Assembly: GCF_000499845.2 (NCBI RefSeq)
Contig: NC_023750.2
Span: forward strand, 28,269,177 to 28,333,176
Origin: Phaseolus vulgaris
Lineage: Eukaryota > Streptophyta > Magnoliopsida > Fabales > Fabaceae
Length of the DNA: 64,000 nucleotides
Direction of reading: 5' to 3'
The notes under the pieces were generated by a model that was not told the DNA's origin, did no database searches, and worked only from the letters and a program-made list of their open reading frames with translations. Made by a program: the position numbers and the translations under genes. Positions 1-11,060 of the stretch are shown here, piece after piece (position 1 is the first letter of the stretch; the number at the start of each line of letters is the position of its first letter).

Positions 1-185
1 ATTTCTATAACTTTATTTACATGTGTAATGTGTTGATTTATATATATCATCTAAATATATTACAACAAAAAATCATGTATCAATAAAAATATCATTTATA
101 ATATTTTGGAATTCTTTTGGTGCTTTCTTTTCAAGTCTTATGCCAGTATGTTCCATTCATAATGCCTAGAAGTTGCTACAAAGAC
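1..185. other. AT-rich sequence, no gene seen
   Basis: Short AT-rich stretch left of the first retrotransposon. No open frame or repeat recognised. Confidence 0.5.
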
Positions 186-441
186 TGTTAGAATTGGTCC
201 ATACATTAGTACAAGGCCCAAGAAGCAACCCAATTGGATGAAGGATTTTATAATTGGATAGGCCATGAAGCTTAGGAATGTCTGCCATTATTATGTTGTT
301 TTATTTTTGTTGTTTGATTTTACATTTAAGCTGTAAGGCCCATGGCCATCTTATGTCCTTAAAAGGGACCAACACTATGAATTAAGGAGAGAAGTTTTTG
401 GTTAACCCTAGTTTTAGCATCACAGTAGAAAAGGCCTAACA
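186..441 (+). repeat. 5' LTR of the first gypsy element
   Basis: The 256-bp segment begins TGTTAG and ends CTAACA, perfect short inverted ends typical of LTRs. The tract after it (TTGGTGCTTTCATTG, from about 444) sits in the primer-binding-site position, and the gag ATG follows at 467. No second LTR copy was found, so the boundaries rest on the end motifs and position. Confidence 0.75.
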
Positions 442-466
442 AATTGGTGCTTTCATTGTTCCTACC

Positions 467-1545
467 ATGGCTTCCCACCCTCCATCAAAAGATATGAAAG
501 CGATCTTATCCAGCATTCAAGCAACCCTCACAGACATGAAAAGCCAACTTGAGGACAACACTAGTAGACAATCTACCCTAGAAGCCAGGAATGACCACCT
601 TCAGTCGACCTTCATGTCCATCCTGGACCAGGTAGCACTCCTAACTCAAACAGAAAATAGAACCCCCAATATGAACCAGCAACACAACCCTCATTCCACT
701 CAATCTCACTCCCACCATCAACAATTTCCCACCCTTGCCCTACGACCACCAACATTTAGCCTACCCTTCTTTGACGGTACAAACCCTTTGGATTGGCTTT
801 TTCAAGTTGATCAATATTTTTCCTTCTATCAAATTCAGTTGGACCAACGCATTTCCATAGTGGGATTTCACATGCAGGGAGAAGCTCTCTCCAGGTTTAA
901 GTGGCTGCACAACAACATCCTCCTCAACATTCCTTCACAAGAGCTTTGGAGCTCTGTTTTGGCCCATCTACATATATTAATCATCAGGTTGAGTTGTTCA
1001 AACTCCAGCAAACCACTTCAGTCATGGAGTACCAGAGCAGGTTTGAACGATTGTGCAACTATGTTGTGGGTCTCACTCCGGAGACCATTCTTAATTGTTT
1101 CATTTCTGGATTGAATATTGAAATCCGTAGAGAGCTCACCATATTGAACCCATATTCTATAGCCCAGGCCATTGGTCTAGCTAAGCTTATTGAAGACAAA
1201 CTTAGGGACTCTAAACCTAAACAACCTCGTTTTCATGTACAACCCTACCACCACCCTACCTCCGCTCCCCCTTTCACTACTCCAACCAAAACCAGTAACC
1301 TTACACCTCCACCACCTCATATGCCCATTAAACGTTTATCCTCCTCCCAACTACAAGAAAGACGAGCCCTAGGTTTATGCTACAACTGTGACGAATTTTT
1401 TTTTCCAGGCCATAAATGCACTTCATCTCGGTTTTTACTTCTATTAGATGACCCAGAAATTGCAATTCAACCCACGGAGGAGATTTCCCCTTCCGATGAC
1501 TACCCCAACACTCAAAACCCTCAAATTCACAGGTTTAATTCATAA
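467..1545 (+). pseudogene. gypsy gag, frameshifted
   Basis: Capsid/nucleocapsid precursor of a Ty3/gypsy element. The first frame (from ATG 467) starts MASHPPSKD, has a coiled-coil-like N-terminus and a retrotransposon gag segment (FFDGTNPLDWLFQVDQYF). Near 935 the coding sense moves to another frame, which continues with MEYQSRFERLCNYV and a zinc knuckle near 1380-1413. The knuckle reads CYNCDEFFFPGHKC, so the spacing between its second Cys and His is enlarged beside a run of T. One frameshift breaks the product. Protease begins in another frame overlapping the gag end. Confidence 0.85.
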
Positions 1546-2999
1546 CCTCCCTGTTACGGTTCTGATTGACTCAGGCAGCTCTCACAATATCCTTCAACCA
1601 CGCATAGCCCACCATTTAAACTTAGCCATATCTCCCAGCCCACCCCTCTCTGTAATGGTTGGAAATGGGGAGTTCATTAAGTGTCAAGGTATTTGTCCAT
1701 TGGTGGACATCTCTGTCCAGAACTCCAAGTTCACTATTCCCTTTTACCTTCTTCCCATTGAAGGTGCAGATGTGGTCTTGGGCGTAGAATGGTTAAGCAC
1801 ACTAGGGTCAATCCAAGCAGATTTCTCCATCCCTAGCATAGAGTTTACCCACAACAACCAACAAATGACTTTGCAAGCCTCCAACTCACCCAACCCCTCA
1901 ACTACCACGTATCACTAGTTTCGTCACTACTACCTTTCCAATAACTTTATTGCCTCTTTACACCTCCTATATGTGGAAACCCAACACCGCTCCCACACAT
2001 CCATAGACACGAACATTGATAATACCTCACCAACATTCTCCCACCTACCCTCACCCATCAAATCTCTTCTTCAAGAATACCAAGGTATCTTTCAAAAACC
2101 TCAAGGATTGCCTCCATAGAGACCACATGACCACCATATACCACTGTTACCAAATACAACACCAATCAAAGTGAAACTGTACCGCTACCCACACCACCAT
2201 AAGGAAGTTATCACCACCCTCATTTTTGAAATGCTGCAAGAGGGTATTATTCAACCCAGTACAAGCCCATTCTCCTCACCGGTGCTCTTAATAAAAAAAA
2301 AGGATGGATCATGGCGTTTCTATGTGGATTACAGGGCCCTAAATGCAGCCACCATTCGTGACCACTTTCCCATTCCCACCATTGATGAATTGCTAGATGA
2401 GTTAGGCTCAGCTACTGTGTTTACTAAAATAGACTTACACTTAGGCTACCACCAAATACTTCTTATGCCAGAAGACACTTACAAAACAACCTTTCGCACT
2501 ATTGATGGTCACTACGAATTCTTGGTCATGCCATTTGGTTTAACTAACGCCCCTTCTACTTTTCAGGCAACAATGAATGATCTTCTCAGACCATACCTCC
2601 GCCAGTTTGTCTTAGTTTTTTTTTATGATATTTTAATTTATAGCCCAAGCTTGCAGGACCATTTTGTTCATTTAAAAAAGATATTGGAAGTGCTTCAAAC
2701 ACACAAAAAATTTGCCAAGCTTTCCAAATGTAGTTTCGCAACCACAGAAGTAAGCTACCTCGGTCACATCATTTCTACTCATAGGGTCCAACTAGACCTA
2801 GAGAAGATCCTCACCACTCACAACTGGCCTCAGCCATGCTCACTCATAGCATTAAGGGGTTTCTTTGGCCTCACCGGATTCTACAAAAACTTCATAAAGC
2901 ACTACGCCACTCTCGCCGCTCCTCTCACCGACTTTTTACAGCACCACAAATTTACATAGTTGGAGCTCGCGCAGCAAGCATTTGACAAATTAAAATTAC
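1448..2999 (+). pseudogene. gypsy protease-reverse transcriptase, interrupted
   Basis: The protease part holds the aspartic motif LIDSGSSHNIL (near 1562) and GADVVLGVEWL. A stop near 1918 and another near 2117 interrupt the protein, which stays in the same frame through the linker. RT restarts from about 2171 with [45 protein letters not shown] and [14 protein letters not shown]. The YXDD-like box reads FFYDILIYS where the family has FFDDILIYS, so one catalytic Asp is Tyr. RNase H is cut off at about 2999. Confidence 0.88.
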
Positions 3000-3843
3000 A
3001 CATGTGCAAAATTTGATGATAATTGATTCCTGCACCTAATGATTTTAGTCCTGCACTTAATTAATTTTGGAAATTTTGAAATTACCATTTATTTTGGAAT
3101 TGAAAATTCAAAATTGAAAAATACATTAAAAATAATTTGGAATAGATTTTTTTCCGAAAATAAAAGAAATATGTTTTGGGAAAGGAATTTTAAAAATAAT
3201 CCAAAAAGGTATGTTAATCTAAATTTAAAAATATATAATGAAAATTCAAATATGGAAAATCTGAAACAATGTTTCGGAAATTCAAATTTGAAAATTTTTT
3301 GGAAGTGCAAATCTGAAATACATTTTGCCCAGTACCCCACTTCTATTTAAAAATTAAAAAAAAAACATTTTTATCATTTCAAATAAGACATTTCCTACAG
3401 GTTAAAAAGCATTGGGTGCATAAAGTAATTGCCAAATTTGATAATAACCTCAATTGTTAATTTATAACTAATTTTGGAGTTTATAATCCAACCGAATTCT
3501 AAAGTTACTTATAAGCTATGAGTAGTCCTTTCTAAGTAGTCTTTAATTTCTCTTTTACAATATTATAAAGATTGTTGGTTCATTTGTATTAATGTTACTT
3601 AGGATAAAATATTTTTTTCATCAAATACTTCTACACTTCATATTGTTTTCGGTTCCAAAAGGCTATGAATTGGTTTCAATTTTTTTTTCAATTTTTTCTT
3701 TAACTTCTTTATTTTTTTAAATGTTGTGACTCTTTAATTGATATATTATCATTATTTATTATATTTCTTTATTTAGTGTATTTTTATGTTTTTTTCTATA
3801 TTAAGTTTATTTCGGTTACAAGACTTCTTATAAGTTCAATTCT
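3000..3843. other. AT-rich spacer, no gene
   Basis: No gene seen. Around 3060-3340 there is low-complexity sequence built from variants of GGAAATT and TTGAAAATT. Because these are near-palindromic words, both strands show open frames there that look like composition artefacts. Confidence 0.6.
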
Positions 3844-4020
3844 CACTAGTACAAAATAACTTATTATTTGTTTATAACAACAATTTTAGAATTGTTGTTA
3901 TAAACTCACATTAACAACACGTGTAAAAATTGTCATTCTGCCAAATAAATAAAAAAAATAAAAAAACACTTATAATGACGGGCTTTTAAAGACGGTTCCA
4001 GTGGAAATCGTCGTTATAAG
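3844..4020 (+). mobile_element. CACTA-type transposon terminus (fragment)
   Basis: Starts CACTAGTACAAAATAAC after a possible 3-bp target site TCT. The subterminal part holds a hairpin at about 3872-3902 (TATAACAACAATT, spacer, AATTGTTGTTATA) and later words such as GACGG and CGTCGTTATAAG. CACTA plus subterminal repeats is the hallmark of plant En/Spm elements. No matching TAGTG end and no transposase were seen downstream, so this is a terminus only or a decayed non-autonomous copy. Confidence 0.5.
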
Positions 4021-4806
4021 TATTTTTTTAAAAAAATGTTTTATTATTGTATACTCACTCTAATCATGCTTAAAATATCAAATTTTCAAAAGAATAATAC
4101 ACCTAATATCATAATTTAAATATGAAAGTGTACAAAAAGTTCTATATACTATATGAAAATGTTTTATGTCATTCTAAGGTGTTATATATGGTTACCTTAG
4201 GGTGCATCAAAAATTAGTTTCTTTGCATTTGCACTTGCACTTCTCCTTCCACTCAAGATGTTATATCAAGAATAAACACTGAAATAATAGGATTTCATGT
4301 TAAAACACGCACATAACATTATGTTATGTATAATAAATTTGTGAATGTAATATAGTCATAATTAGAATGATTTGATAAATCTCTAATTTATACTAGAAAA
4401 CATCATGCAAAATTTTAGAATTTTTCGACAAGTGAAAGTATGGGAACTAAAACCTTAAAATACCTAAAAAGACCTAAATAATACTTCAAAATAAAATAAA
4501 AAAGTAGTAAACAATGGATTTTTGAAATTTTGGTTGACCCCAATCCCCTTCAGATATTGACAGCTTGATTTGTTACCTCGTTTTGAGCAACTTTCATATT
4601 TTACGCTTCTCCATCTAACTTCTCTACCAAAAGGTATGGCCATTTGAAGTTTCTTCATACTAATTTTTTCCAACTCCAACTCTATCACTCTTTTCTTTAA
4701 TGTTAGTACTCCTCCATAAAATATCCACTGAATGACGTTCCCAAAAAAAAATTTGGATCAAAAATCAATTTCTACCTATTTTTAATGAATTTTACAATAT
4801 TGTCTC
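4021..4806. other. AT-rich spacer, no gene
   Basis: No supported gene. Short minus-strand open frames near 4464-4688 show no recognisable domain. Confidence 0.5.
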
Positions 4807-5459
4807 TTTACTGGACATAGTGCTCAAATGCTCGCGCACGGGCATGAGTAGGTCAACTCGGTTGTTAGGCCCAAAGGATGGGTCACGAGTTGGTCTAGTT
4901 ATATTGATAAGCCCGTTAGAGGTTAATTAAAATAATATTTTTGTTATATATTAAAATAAGGTTATTAGCATAATATGGGTTTTAACCTAACAGATAAGTG
5001 TGCATGGTTGTTAAGATACGTAAATACATGCATACAATTATTGGTTGAAAAGATAAAGTTGTTAAATAAGAGAAGCATCGTAAGTAAGGGTGCCCACGTA
5101 AAACATAATATTTTCCTCCTGTTATCACCTGAAGTGGTGCCCTGTTGGCTGGTGGATTTTTTGTTATTATTTTATGTTTTCAATAGAGATAAGATTCTCA
5201 TGAGAGAAAGTTGTTATGAGAGTAGTTATAAAAGGGGTTTGAGCCCCCCGGTAAAGGTACGTTGTTTCTGAGACTGAGACTGAATACTTATTTGATTTTA
5301 GTAAGCTCTCACTAACTTGATCGTTGAAGTGTGATCAATAGGTAGAGCTTCCTCCATTCCAACATAGCCACGTTCCAAAGCAACAAGAAGACGCAAAACA
5401 GATTCCAGAGGAGACAGATTAGAAGTGGAACTTCTCACTAGAGTCAACCGGCGAGAACA
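4807..5459 (+). repeat. 5' LTR of the Tat-type element
   Basis: About 650 bp. The 3' end reads GTCAACCGGCGAGAACA and is directly followed by a primer-binding-site-like tract. The 5' end is set by alignment with a second copy starting TGTACTGG at 33666; here it reads TTTACTGG, so the canonical TG is mutated. Its 3' half also matches 48462-48790. A TATA-like ATAAAAGG lies near 5228. Confidence 0.65.
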
Positions 5460-5478
5460 TTTAGCGCCCACCATGGGG
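5460..5478 (+). promoter_or_regulatory. primer-binding site of the Tat-type element
   Basis: TTAGCGCCCACCATGGGG follows the LTR end directly. It resembles the TGGCGCC-type tRNA-complementary primer site of plant gypsy elements, with A for G at the third base. Confidence 0.55.
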
Positions 5479-5529
5479 CACGATAAAACCTTATCCCATC
5501 CACAGTTGTGTTTGAGTCTTCTAACGTAA

Positions 5530-8445
5530 CGAGGAACACGAGGCAAACACTGTTGGGATCCGAAGGAAGCGATGTTCCCACCTTACAACAACTCATGGAC
5601 ACCATAAGAGCTCTTAAGGAAGCCAACGAGCAGTATAGGTGAGAGCAAGAGTCGTCTAGTAAGAAGCTAAAGTCGAGCAGGAGAAGCTAATGGCATAAGG
5701 TAAAGCCGAGCAGGAGAAGCTCATTGCAAAAGCTCGAGCTGAGCTAGTGCTTATGCTAGATCAACTGATGGCGAAGATAGATGCTTCGCAAACAACTAGT
5801 GAGGAATTGCGCAAACGAATGAGGACTTGCACAAAAGTCTACAACAACATGATCAACGCTCCACAAGGGAACAAGATTTGAACTGAGAGCTCGTCCCAAA
5901 CAATTCTCGCATGTGATCATGGATAAGTTTGTGCCACACTACATCATGCTCAATATTGTTTTCACGGGGGTAAAAGACCCTGAAAACCATCTCACAGTGT
6001 TCAATGCCCAGATGATTATTTTTGGGCGAACAGATGTTATCCATTGCAAGATGTTCATGGGTACATTCACAGGCACAACCCTGCAGTAGTTTAGTTGGCT
6101 TCCTGATGGCCACATCACCTCTTTCTGTTAGAATTATAGGGCTAAAACAAAAGGGGGTGAATTGTTTTTGAAAGATTTTCGCAAGTATTGAAGGTAGAGT
6201 GAAAGACTATGAAGAATTAATCAATGGAAAATTTGTCTAGCTAAATATAAAATTGTTTTTAAGCTTGATGCAGAAAATCAACCAGTTGTTTTTACGAAAT
6301 AGTCGGTTGTTTTTATCAGGAATTTATAAAACCAAAGTTAAAATAGTTTAAAGAGTGTAAGGATAAAGAGATTCACACAGAATGTTTATAATAGTTCACT
6401 CAACACCTGAGCTACATCCAGTCCTCAGAAACCATTGAGAATACACTATGTAATCAACCCTAGATTACAAGCTACACACACCAAGAGTGATGATCTTGAA
6501 CCCTTCAATAATACATACCACTCCTTGGCAAAAACCACACCAAGAATGTTAATCTTGATTCCCTCAAGAACACACAACACTTATTGGCAACGCCAATACA
6601 GAAATACAATTATCAAGGAAGAAGGAAATAGAATACACCTGATACAATCAAAGATTGGATTTAAAGAATACACAACAATCCTATTCCACTCTTAGCAAAA
6701 ATTCCAAAGCCTTAAGCAATCTTGGAAAAAACTGATTTTGAAAGTGTTAATTTGAATACTTAACAACCAGGAGCGTATAACCACTTATTTATACTCCAAT
6801 CAGTTGTTAAAAACATTTAATGCAAAAGCAAAATCAGTTTTAAAACAAACAAAACAGATTGAATCAGTTAAACTGAATTCTGTTAAGGATTTTCAAAAAA
6901 CAGTGGGTTGATTTTTCGAAATAACCGACTGAATTGGTTTGACAGCAAAATCAACCAAAAGTCAAACAATTTAAAAACCCTTCAAACAAGCTGAGAGAAA
7001 AACAACCGATTTAAACGAGAAATCAAATGGTTGTTTTTTTTGCTTCTCTTTGAAAACACATATTTTTGAAAAGGAATAAAATCAAATAACCTTGGATCAA
7101 TTCCATGAGTGGATTACAAATTCAAACTACCCAAAACATACCCAGAAACCCATCATCAAAGTCTTCAAGCAATCCACTTAGATTTGGAGACATCAAAGCC
7201 AATGTTCAACACTTTCGACCAGTTTTTCAAGTTTTCCAGGGAACAGTTCTCTGTCAACCAGGTTAAACCTCCAATTTTATATGACCTCTTCAGCGTGAGA
7301 TAAAAAGAAGGGAAGTCTATGAAAAACTACTTAAATAGATTATGGGCGCTTATAGTGAAGCTCTAGACCCATGACGAGGTCGTGATGGTCAACGCCTTCG
7401 AACAAGGAATCATGGCAGGACCATTTAGCGACTCATTGATCAGGAATTCGGCAGAGAGATTCTCCGAAATATGACGACAGACTATTTCCCATATCAGTGC
7501 AGAGGAGGTCGTCGCCACGAAGCACGACAACTCATTCTCAAGGCAGTCAAAGCTTGAGGAGAGCAACCGAGCTCGACCTCTGAGTGTTGACAAAACCTCA
7601 ACCGAGAAGAGAGCGAACTTGAGGTACTCACCATACACAACCAAGAAGTACGAACCCAAGTCAAAGTCCAGACAGGAGTTAGGATTTAACCCTAAGTTTC
7701 GAGAATCCTATAAGGAATTGCCAGGCATGCCAAGGGTAATGGACAAGCTGAAGTTTCCTCAGAAGACAAACAGGAATTTGGGGCCACGAAAGGACGCCTA
7801 GTGCGAGTTTCACGAGGGGTTTGGGGACAATGTCGAGTGGTGCATAACTTTGTGTCACCAACTAGCGAGCTTGGTGAAGAAAGGGTTCCTGAAGGAGTAC
7901 CTTGAGGCAGATCAGGAAGAGCCAAAGGGAAAAGTTGCACTCAGGGACCAAATGCATGAGATACCAATCCATGGAGAGCTGAACACCATCTAAGGAGGAT
8001 TTTCTGGAGGGAGCATTGCTTCCAAGCGTAAGCGATACGTGCGAGCAATGATGTCCCTGGAGGCAGGGAGACTTGACCATCCACAAGAGCTCGATCTCTG
8101 TTTCACGAGCTTTGACTTTGAGGATGTGGTTCCTCACGAGGATGATCCAGTGGTGATATCCGTTGTCACCGTGGGAAGGAAGGTACACAGAGTTCTCGTT
8201 GACTAGGGGAGCTCAACAAATGTGATGTTCTGGTCAACATTCAATAGTTTGCAGTTATCTCTAGACCAGCTAAGGTCGTACGATGGTTGCTTGTTTAGCT
8301 TTGCGGGAGATCAGGTGGAAGTACGAGGGCACATCGAGCTAAGGATGACTTTTTCTGATGGCACCTCATCTCGGATGGTCACTGTAAGATACATTGTTGT
8401 TACACATCTTCAACTTATAACTTGCTTTTGGGGTGACCATACCTA
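5530..8445 (+). pseudogene. Tat-type gag-protease, many stops, split by a solo LTR
   Basis: Readable blocks in order are a charged N-terminus rich in AEQEKL-like repeats (about 5640-5750), GVKDPENHLTVFNAQMI and MFMGTFTG (about 5970-6075), LPDGHITSF (to 6125), then after the solo LTR DQFFKFSREQFSVNQ, a long basic gag C-terminus (7380-7990) and a retropepsin-like part with VLVD.GSS near 8195 (stop after VLVD) and FAGDQVEVRGHIELR (about 8300). Stops and frame changes are scattered through it. The gag break at 6125/7212 is exactly a retroelement insertion with a TSD. Confidence 0.75.
6126..7211 (-). mobile_element. solo LTR, Sirevirus-type, TSD CTTTC
   Basis: 1086 bp, TGTTAG at the left and TTCAACA at the right, flanked by perfect 5-bp direct repeats CTTTC (6121-6125 and 7212-7216). 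Removing it restores the gag reading from HITSF into DQFFKF. Read on the minus strand it starts TGTTGAACA and ends CTAACA, like the Copia/Sirevirus LTR at 50027-51163. No internal region is attached, so it is a product of LTR-LTR recombination. It contains several short AACCGACT/CGGTTGTTT-like words. Confidence 0.88.
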
Positions 8446-8731
8446 AACAGGTTGGGTGCGGTGGCCTTAACGACCCATATGAAGATTAAGTTGCCTTCTT
8501 CTGAGGGGGAATTATTACAATCAAGTCTGACCAGAAGACGACACAAAAATGCTATGAGAGTAGCCTAAAGAATAGGAGAACTTATGCAATCACTGTTCAG
8601 GCAGGAGAGCCATAATCGATTGCGGAGGCAGAAGTCGTGGATGAAAGGCAACCTGGACCTGATGGAAAGGTTCGGGAAAGGGATATAAAGGGGAGAGCAT
8701 CTGCATTAACTCGGAAACCTTAAAGAAAAGG

Positions 8732-8962
8732 GTGGAAGTTGAGGCAAAAGACCAAGACGAAGCTCGACAGTTCGCTGTCGCCGACTTGGTGATGCAAAAG
8801 ACTCACCCCTACCAGCCAGAGGACAAGTTATCTCCAAATTGGACTGGCCCATTTTGTGTAGTCGAGGTGCTCGGGTATGGAGCGTACAGACTAGAAACCC
8901 TAGAAGGGGGAGTCATTCCTCGAACGTGGAATGCGACAAATCTCAAGTTTTATTTCAGCTAA
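8732..8962 (+). pseudogene. gypsy integrase C-terminal remnant
   Basis: A 76-residue open stretch with VADLVMQKTHPY, WTGPFCVVEVLGYGAYRLETL and PRTWNATNLKFYFS. This is the conserved end of Tat-lineage integrases, the part just before the polyprotein stop. The catalytic D,D-35-E core is absent, lost with RT. It marks the 3' end of pol, after which the tandem-repeat spacer begins. Confidence 0.8.
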
Positions 8963-9111
8963 GTTATTTTGGTTTAATACTTTCTTTTTAAATAATGTGA
9001 TGATAAAGGTGATGCTCTTTTTCCATTGAAGGAGCTTTTTTAACGAGGTAATCTAATGATAAGTTTGTTCTTGAAAGATGATGCATTAGTTTTGTTATTT
9101 GTTTAAAGTTA

Positions 9112-9895
9112 GCACATGGTAAGAAGACCTTTCTCGGTAAGATGATCTGAGTAGGCGCCCTATGTGTAAATTGATTTTTTGTTCTCATGTAAGACGACTT
9201 GTCTCGGTAAGATGATCCGAGTAGGCGTCGTACGTGTAAATTGATTTTCTGTTGTCAGGTAAGACGACCTTCTTGGTAAGATGATCCGAGTAGGCGCCCT
9301 GCATGTAAGTTGATTTCCTGTTGTCAGGTAAGACAACATGTCTCAATAAGATGATATGAGTTGGCGCCTTGCGTGTAAGTTGATTTTTTGTTGTCAAGTA
9401 AGACGACCTTTCTCGGTAAGATGATCCGAGTAAGCACCCTACGTGTAAGTTGATTTTCTGTTGTCAGGTATGACGACCTGTCTCGGTAAGATGATCTGAG
9501 TAGGTGCCCTACGTGTAAGTGGATTTTCTGTTGGTAGGTAAGACGACCTGTCTCGGTAGGATGATCCAAGTAGGCGCCCTACATGTAAGTTGATTTTCTG
9601 TTGTCAGGTAACACGACCTGCTTTGGTAAAAAGATTCGAGTAGGCGCCCTACATGTAAGTTGATTTTTTGTTGTCAAGTAAGATAACCTGTCTCGGTAAG
9701 ATGATCTAAGTAGGCGCCCTGTGTTTAAATTGGTTATCTGTTGTCAAGTAAGATGACCATCCTCAGTAAGATGATCCGAGTAGGCGCCCTGCGTGTAGGT
9801 TGATTAACTATTGACAGATAAGACAACCTCTCTCGGTGATGAGTAGGCGCTCTGTGTGAAAACTGGTCATCTATAGGCAGGTAAGACGACTTAGC
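9112..9895 (+). repeat. tandem array, about eleven units of 70 bp
   Basis: Unit starts at 9251, 9320, 9390, 9460, 9530, 9600, 9670 and 9740 are spaced 69-70 bp apart. Each unit holds GTTGTCAGGTAAGACGACCT, CTCGGTAAGATGATCCGAG, TAGGCGCCCT and GTGTAAGTTGATTTTCTG in that order. The outer copies, near 9112-9180 and 9810-9895, are more diverged. Because 70 is not a multiple of three, the open frames seen across it are not selected coding sequence. It lies in the pol-to-3'LTR spacer, where Tat elements commonly carry tandem repeats. Confidence 0.93.
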
Positions 9896-10590
9896 TCGGC
9901 GTCAATATGACCACCCGAGTTCAGGCGCTCTACGGATGAATATTGTGACTATGTTGTCTCAATGTATGGTAAATCACCCGAGTTCAAGCGCTTTGTAGAA
10001 TGATTAAGCAAGGTGCGGTGAAATTGTCAGCTTATGCTTGTGCTAAAATGGGGTTGACTTGGTGTGTAAGTTAGCACCCAGGTTAAATACTCCAAGAAGA
10101 TACATGAATCACTCTTAGCGCAGGATGAGAAGACCGAGCTCAGAAAGGTGCAACTATCCGAGTACGTGGAGCAATGCCTGGTAAGGTCAAGGTATATAAC
10201 CTCTACCCAAGTATATGAAGTACACCTATGTACGTCAAGAATGGGCATTGACTCTTTATGGCTAGGGGGTAAAGTTCGTCAAAAGGTTAGTTCCTTGAGA
10301 AACCCATGATTTCACATACTCTGTTTTGTGCATTGAGTTCTTGTTATTTTCATTACTTCAAGTTTAAAGCCTAAGTGTTGAATAGTTGTTATACTTAGGT
10401 TGATCATAGTTCACTAAGTTAAATAACAAGGCATGCATTGACTTATGCTATTCGAAGTTTAACAAGTTAAATAGTGAGATTAGCAAAGAGAGTCATAGCT
10501 AACATGTAGGAGGTAAAATACTTATGAATGAAAAGCATAATATTGTTCAAAATATTAAGAGTTTTACAAATAACGGAAAGGTAAGACTAC
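9896..10590. other. 3' spacer of the Tat-type element
   Basis: Contains two further degenerate copies of the ACCCGAGTTCA(A/G)GCGCT word (about 9915 and 9976), then non-repetitive sequence. No gene supported. Confidence 0.5.
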
Positions 10591-10597
10591 TCCTCCA

Positions 10598-11060
10598 TTA
10601 ATTGACCATTGACCACGGTTTTACCCGGGCTGAGTTGGGAGTAATCAATGTTGAGGTGGAGTCCTGAAGCTTGGTCACCTCAAATCCTACAAGGAAGGCT
10701 TGGGCGACGTCTTGTTTGCATGCTTCGTTTTCATCAGCAAATTCTTCATCTTTGCAAGCCAGCTCCCCCTTAAGTTTTTCGACCTCAGCCCAGAGCCTTC
10801 CCCTTTCTGTCGTAGCCTCTTGAGCTTGGTTTGCAACCTCTTTCGTCTTCTCGGCCAAAAGTTGCTCAATTTTACCTCTTTGCGGAGTTCGGAGGTCTCT
10901 TGGGCTCTCAACTTTTCTTCTGCCTCCCATTCTTATCTTGGTATCGACCAAGCAACTAGTAACAAGAGTTTGACCAAACCTCCTTATGGCCTCATGAATT
11001 AGGTGTCCTTCGTCGTGGGTCACAAGCTTTTCCTTTCTCTTTGGACTTGTATTTATGGTC
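10598..11060 (-). pseudogene. antisense coiled-coil ORF of the Tat-type element
   Basis: Minus-strand frame of 141 residues from 11023 down to 10598. The C-terminal half is strongly heptad-like and charged (LAEKTKEVANQAQEATTERG, RLWAEVEKLKGELACKDEEF) and ends near VVDG-like residues KPWSMVN. A short segment near 10860-10910 (QETSELRKEV) fits better in another frame, so the copy is probably frameshifted. The frame stays open upstream through KRKGKLVTHDEG. Such antisense extra ORFs near the 3' LTR are known in the Tat lineage. No molecular function is established. Confidence 0.6.

Larger units (their letters stand above)
186..2999 (+). mobile_element. 5' part of a decayed Ty3/gypsy LTR retrotransposon
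   Basis: Order seen is LTR, leader, gag, protease, reverse transcriptase, then the start of RNase H, all on the plus strand, which is the Ty3/gypsy order. Homology stops near 2999 in the RNase H linker (AQQAFDKLK is readable), and AT-rich unrelated sequence follows. No integrase or 3' LTR is present, so the copy is 3'-truncated. Frameshifts in gag, stops between protease and RT and a damaged RT active site make it non-autonomous. Confidence 0.88.
4807..11060 (+). mobile_element. Tat-type Ty3/gypsy element with internal pol deletion
   Basis: LTR, primer-binding site, gag-protease, integrase C-terminus, a tandem-repeat spacer and an antisense coiled-coil ORF follow one another. Tat-lineage gypsy elements are known for repeat-rich 3' spacers and extra ORFs, sometimes antisense. 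RT, RNase H and the integrase core are missing between about 8450 and 8700. No 3' LTR was found, so the right boundary is open. A solo LTR sits inside gag (6126-7211). Confidence 0.75.

Noticed and set aside
3039..3350. Overlapping open frames of about 100 and 83 codons on both strands
   Set aside because: The stretch is a low-complexity mix of near-palindromic GGAAATT/TTGAAAA words. Residues are almost only N, F, K, I and L, and no domain is seen.
7679..8188. Minus-strand frames of up to 108 codons
   Set aside because: They lie opposite the gag-protease pseudogene, which explains the sequence on the plus strand.
9185..9569. Minus-strand open frames with repeated peptide text across the 70-bp array
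   Set aside because: The 70-bp period shifts frame every unit, so the peptides are by-products of the array and not a repeat protein.
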